A DNA stretch of 22,913 nt from Collinsella sp. (GTDB taxonomy: Bacteria; Actinomycetota; Coriobacteriia; Coriobacteriales; Coriobacteriaceae). A program made the translations under genes and the position numbers. The stretch covers positions 1 to 22,913 of the forward strand of contig JAGZWV010000031.1 of NCBI GenBank assembly GCA_018378775.1. Reading direction: 5' to 3'. This document shows positions 20,481 through 22,913 of this stretch, in pieces. How positions within the stretch are numbered: position 1 is the first letter of the stretch; every line of letters starts with the position of its first letter. The notes below the pieces were generated by a model. It was not told where the DNA came from, searched no databases, and saw nothing but the letters and a program-made list of their open reading frames with translations.

Positions 20481-21777
20481 ACTCGACCGGGGCTTCGACC
20501 TTGTCGATGGCCCAGGCGGCTCCGAGACCGCCGGTGGTGTTGCGGCGGATGCGCACGGTAACCTCGCGGCGCTCGCCGGCCTGCGTGTAGCACAGGGGGA
20601 AGTTTGCGCGGTTTCGCGCGGCCTCGATGGTACCGCGCTCGCGGGCGATCCAGTAGTACTCGCCGACAATGCCGAGCGTGTCGGCGCCGTAGGGGAGATA
20701 GGTCGACAACTGGTGCAGAAGCGGGCCGGGGCAGAAGACCTCGGTTGCGAAATCGACGGGGAAGTCCTCAGGGATGGCGGGCGCTGCGGGTGCGGGGGTT
20801 GGGGCCGCTGCGGGTACCGAAGCCGGTGCCGGTGCGGGAACTTGGTCGCAAGTAGAGGTGGGCACGGATTCGATGACGGGTGCGGGCTCAGGCACCGGTT
20901 CCGGCTTAACTGCGGAATCTGCGGGCTTCACGGTGACGGGCGCGTCTACAGCTGCAGTTTCAAACTCAACCTGCATCGCGCTCTCATTCTCGACGCTCGA
21001 CTTTGCTTCGATGGGCGTGGATGCCATAGTGGTGATGCCGGCGTTGGCGTTCTCGGGGTCATAGACGACCGTGAGCGAGATGGCGGGCTGCGGCGTCTCG
21101 GGCTTCGGCGTCGACTCGGTAGCGTCTTGATCGGCGGGCTGATCGTCCTCGGCCTCGTCGCTAAAGACATCACTGTTTTGGAACGAAGGCGTCTCGGGTT
21201 GGTCGGCGGTTTTTTCGGTTGTCGACTTGGGAGCTTCGTTGAGCTCCGCAGTGGCTTCCTGCTCGGATATGACTTCGGGATCAGTCGTGGCGGTGGTTTC
21301 GGTTTCGGCTTCTGCCGTTACCTCAATAGCGACTTCAATCTCTGCCTCGGGCTCGGATTCTGGCACGGCTTCAACCATGGCTTCAGGCTCGGGACGCTTA
21401 ACGTGCTTGGGGCGCACGGCCTTGAGGTCCTTCTCGCCGCGCTTTTTCTTTTTGTAGGACTGCTTGGCTCCCTTGGCTGCCTTGGGCTTGTCCTCGCCCT
21501 TGGCAAGGGCGGCATCCCAGGCATCGTTGGCGATGACGGTGGCATACAGGCGACCGCCCTTAAAGACAGTCAACTTAATGCAGTCGTCGAGCTCCTCGAG
21601 CAGCTCGCGCGTTGACTCGAAGCCCAGGTCATAAGCGGCCATGTCGCCCGCGGCGAGCGCCTCTTCGACCTGCGTCATAAACGTTTGCTTGCCGCATCCA
21701 ATCGCATCGCGCAGCAGGCGATACAGATAGATGTGGTTGCCCAGCGATAGCGTGGGCCTAACTATTGTCTTGCTCAT
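20479..21777 (-). CDS. Unknown protein with N-terminal domain, long acidic/Pro-Ala linker and conserved-looking C-terminal domain
   Basis: A 432-residue protein with three parts. Residues of about 1-95 form a compact domain (LGNHIYLYRLLRDAIGCGKQ, ESTRELLEELDDCIKLTVFK, GGRLYATVIANDAWDAAL), possibly a winged-helix type. A lysine-rich patch (KQSYKKKKRGEKDLK) follows, then about 200 residues rich in Glu, Pro, Ala and Thr with no fold expected. The last 95 or so residues form a second domain (FCPGPLLHQLSTYLPYGADT, then VTVRIRRNTTGGLGAAWAID). No signal peptide or membrane segment is seen, so it is probably cytoplasmic. The ATG at 21777 follows GAGGAG. I do not recognise the family. The basic patch next to an acidic linker might suggest nucleic-acid or ribosome binding, but this is a guess. 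Confidence 0.8.
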   Translation of the reverse strand: MSKTIVRPTLSLGNHIYLYRLLRDAIGCGKQTFMTQVEEALAAGDMAAYDLGFESTRELLEELDDCIKLTVFKGGRLYATVIANDAWDAALAKGEDKPKAAKGAKQSYKKKKRGEKDLKAVRPKHVKRPEPEAMVEAVPESEPEAEIEVAIEVTAEAETETTATTDPEVISEQEATAELNEAPKSTTEKTADQPETPSFQNSDVFSDEAEDDQPADQDATESTPKPETPQPAISLTVVYDPENANAGITTMASTPIEAKSSVENESAMQVEFETAAVDAPVTVKPADSAVKPEPVPEPAPVIESVPTSTCDQVPAPAPASVPAAAPTPAPAAPAIPEDFPVDFATEVFCPGPLLHQLSTYLPYGADTLGIVGEYYWIARERGTIEAARNRANFPLCYTQAGERREVTVRIRRNTTGGLGAAWAIDKVEAPVE

Positions 21778-21849
21778 GGCAAATCTCCTCTTTACACACG
21801 TAAAGTATCTTACCATCGCATAGCGTTTGCCATGGCGGCACCCAAGGCA

Positions 21850-21883
21850 AACGGGCGCGAACCGCTATCGATTCGCGCCCGTT
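21850..21883 (-). terminator. Terminator after the Ser/Thr-rich membrane protein gene
   Basis: AACGGGCGCGAA and TTCGCGCCCGTT form a perfect 12-bp stem with a 10-base loop. On the minus strand it lies 30 bases after the upstream gene's stop and ends in TTT, a short tail. Confidence 0.75.
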
Positions 21884-21913
21884 GTACAGGTTGCCTATCT
21901 GGGGATGCAGCGC

Positions 21914-22876
21914 CTAGTTGCCCGATGCCGTGCCTTGGCTCGAGTTGTCAGATGCCGTGCCGGACGCGGTTCCGCTCGAGCTGTTCGAGCTGTTGGCGTT
22001 GCTGCTGTCTGCTGTGCCCGTTCCCGAAGCGGTGTCGCTCGTCTGGCCGCCCGTGCTTGGCTGCGAACCGTCAGTCGTTTGGCTTGAGACGGTCGTGCCG
22101 GATGGCGTGCCACTGTTGGCCGTAGAGGAATCGGTGCCCTGCGATTGGTCTTGGGTGTTCGAGGACGAATTGGCAGAGGTGGAACTGTCTTGCGTGTCGT
22201 CCGTTTGCGTCTGCTGATCTTGAGACCGGGTGTTGTCATTTGCATCGCTCTCGGTCGTGTGCGACGAAAGGATTGGCTCGGGGCGCTCGCCCAGACCCTC
22301 ACCGGCGGTGGTGATAAGGATGGCGCCGGCGCAGGCGATGACCGCGACGATGGCGATGGCGATCGAGAAGATGATGACCTTCTTTTGCGTCTGGCTGCGC
22401 TCTGCCGCCGCCTTGGCGCGCAGGCTGTTGGGGGCGACACGCGCCGTGGTCGCGCGTCCCGCAACCTGGCGCATCTCCTGCGTAGTCGCGGCGCCGCCCA
22501 GGTGCTCCTCGGCATTAAATTCAACGGGCTCATAGGCGCCGGCGGGGTAGTCGACGTCGGCGTGCGTGCCTTTGAGGGCTTTGGCGCTGGCAGAGATAAA
22601 GTGGCGGTAGACCTGCGAGGACACAACGGTGATGACCGAGCTCACGGCGGCGCCAATCACCGATCCGGCGATACCGATCTTGGAAGCAAGCGCGACGCTC
22701 GTGGCGGCAGCTGCGGCGCCGGCGATGATCTGAGGAATGGAAATGTCGTCGAACAGGCCCTTTTTGGGCGCGATGGCCATGGTCTGTCCGATGGAATGGT
22801 TCTCGTGCACACCGTTGTTGAGCGCGGCCGGTGTCATGACGCGCGTGCGCGGCGCGTCGGTGTACTTGGTTGTCAT
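21914..22876 (-). CDS. Membrane protein with Ser/Thr-rich extracytoplasmic tail
   Basis: A 320-residue protein. Residues 47-86 form an Ala/Gly/Val-rich hydrophobic region (IPQIIAGAAAAATSVALASK onward), possibly two short membrane helices. A charged segment of about 80 residues follows. Residues 166-191 (KKVIIFSIAIAIVAVIACAG) form a clear membrane helix. The last 120 or so residues are almost only Ser, Thr, Asn, Gln, Gly and Asp, a low-complexity tail probably outside the cell. The ATG at 22876 has GGGAGG seven bases upstream; the earlier ATG at the window edge is less likely. No family is recognised. The tail resembles wall-spanning or glycosylated stalks of Gram-positive surface proteins, but no sortase signal is present. 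Confidence 0.8.
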   Translation of the reverse strand: MTTKYTDAPRTRVMTPAALNNGVHENHSIGQTMAIAPKKGLFDDISIPQIIAGAAAAATSVALASKIGIAGSVIGAAVSSVITVVSSQVYRHFISASAKALKGTHADVDYPAGAYEPVEFNAEEHLGGAATTQEMRQVAGRATTARVAPNSLRAKAAAERSQTQKKVIIFSIAIAIVAVIACAGAILITTAGEGLGERPEPILSSHTTESDANDNTRSQDQQTQTDDTQDSSTSANSSSNTQDQSQGTDSSTANSGTPSGTTVSSQTTDGSQPSTGGQTSDTASGTGTADSSNANSSNSSSGTASGTASDNSSQGTASGN

Positions 22877-22913
22877 ACGGGGTCCTCCCGGTGTAAATCT
22901 GCTTCGTTTCATG

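Noticed and set aside
20458..21615. Long plus-strand open frame of 385 codons rich in Gly/Arg/Leu
   Set aside because: It lies antisense to the 20479-21777 gene. Its low-complexity sequence follows from the GC-rich Glu/Pro/Ala codons of that gene, and it has no ribosome site. The minus-strand frame has a good start and recognisable domain-like ends.
1..22913. CRISPR array, tRNA or rRNA genes
   Set aside because: No regularly spaced direct repeats and no tRNA- or rRNA-like sequences were noticed on reading. A covariance-model scan was not possible here.

Overview
The window is GC-rich, with many GTG/ATG starts behind strong AGGAGG-type ribosome binding sites. Its proteins look like those of a Gram-positive gut anaerobe, most plausibly a Coriobacteriia member such as Collinsella. 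That assignment is inferred from gene content and style and was not checked by alignment. Twenty-four protein genes are called, including one truncated by the window edge and one 28-residue gene, plus one candidate antisense RNA.

Layout. (1) 1-2017: the end of pgi (glucose-6-phosphate isomerase), then two HAD-family phosphatases, with terminators after the first two genes. (2) 2076-8863: a catabolic cluster for an Amadori product (sugar-amine adduct). It has a GntR/UTRA regulator, a YfcC/DcuC-fold transporter behind a promoter with a perfect 16-bp palindrome, a YtcJ-like amidohydrolase, a FrlC-like epimerase, a FrlB/FraB-like deglycase and a FrlD-like kinase. (3) 8982-13450: past a strong terminator hairpin, a second tight operon with another FrlD-like kinase, a degenerate amidohydrolase-2 protein, a YjbQ/UPF0047 protein, a BtpA/SgcQ protein and an FGGY sugar kinase. 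(4) 13451-15351: a 230-bp MITE-like element with perfect 31-bp terminal inverted repeats, then tatD-like and tcdA on the minus strand. (5) 15440-15705: a 28-codon membrane peptide with an apparent antisense RNA, resembling a type I toxin-antitoxin locus. (6) 15752-16790: an ArsR (SdpR-like) autoregulator overlapping an SdpI-like membrane protein. (7) 16968-18647: ettA, with a structured leader. (8) 18927-20424: an AT-rich insert encoding a Tat-exported papain-like (C39-type) peptidase and an overlapping lipoprotein. (9) 20479-22876: two minus-strand genes of unknown function, one with a long acidic/proline linker and one a membrane protein with a Ser/Thr-rich tail.

How it fits together. The regulator-transporter-epimerase-deglycase-kinase set matches the logic of the frl (fructoselysine) and fra (fructose-asparagine) pathways: import, phosphorylation at C6, then cleavage to glucose 6-phosphate and a free amine. 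Two features are not part of those pathways as I know them. The cluster adds two amidohydrolase-fold proteins whose metal-binding motifs are altered. It is also followed by a second module that reuses a FrlD-like kinase in an unfamiliar combination. These are the best candidates for undescribed biochemistry. The type I toxin-antitoxin-like locus and the inverted-repeat element are the most interesting non-metabolic features.
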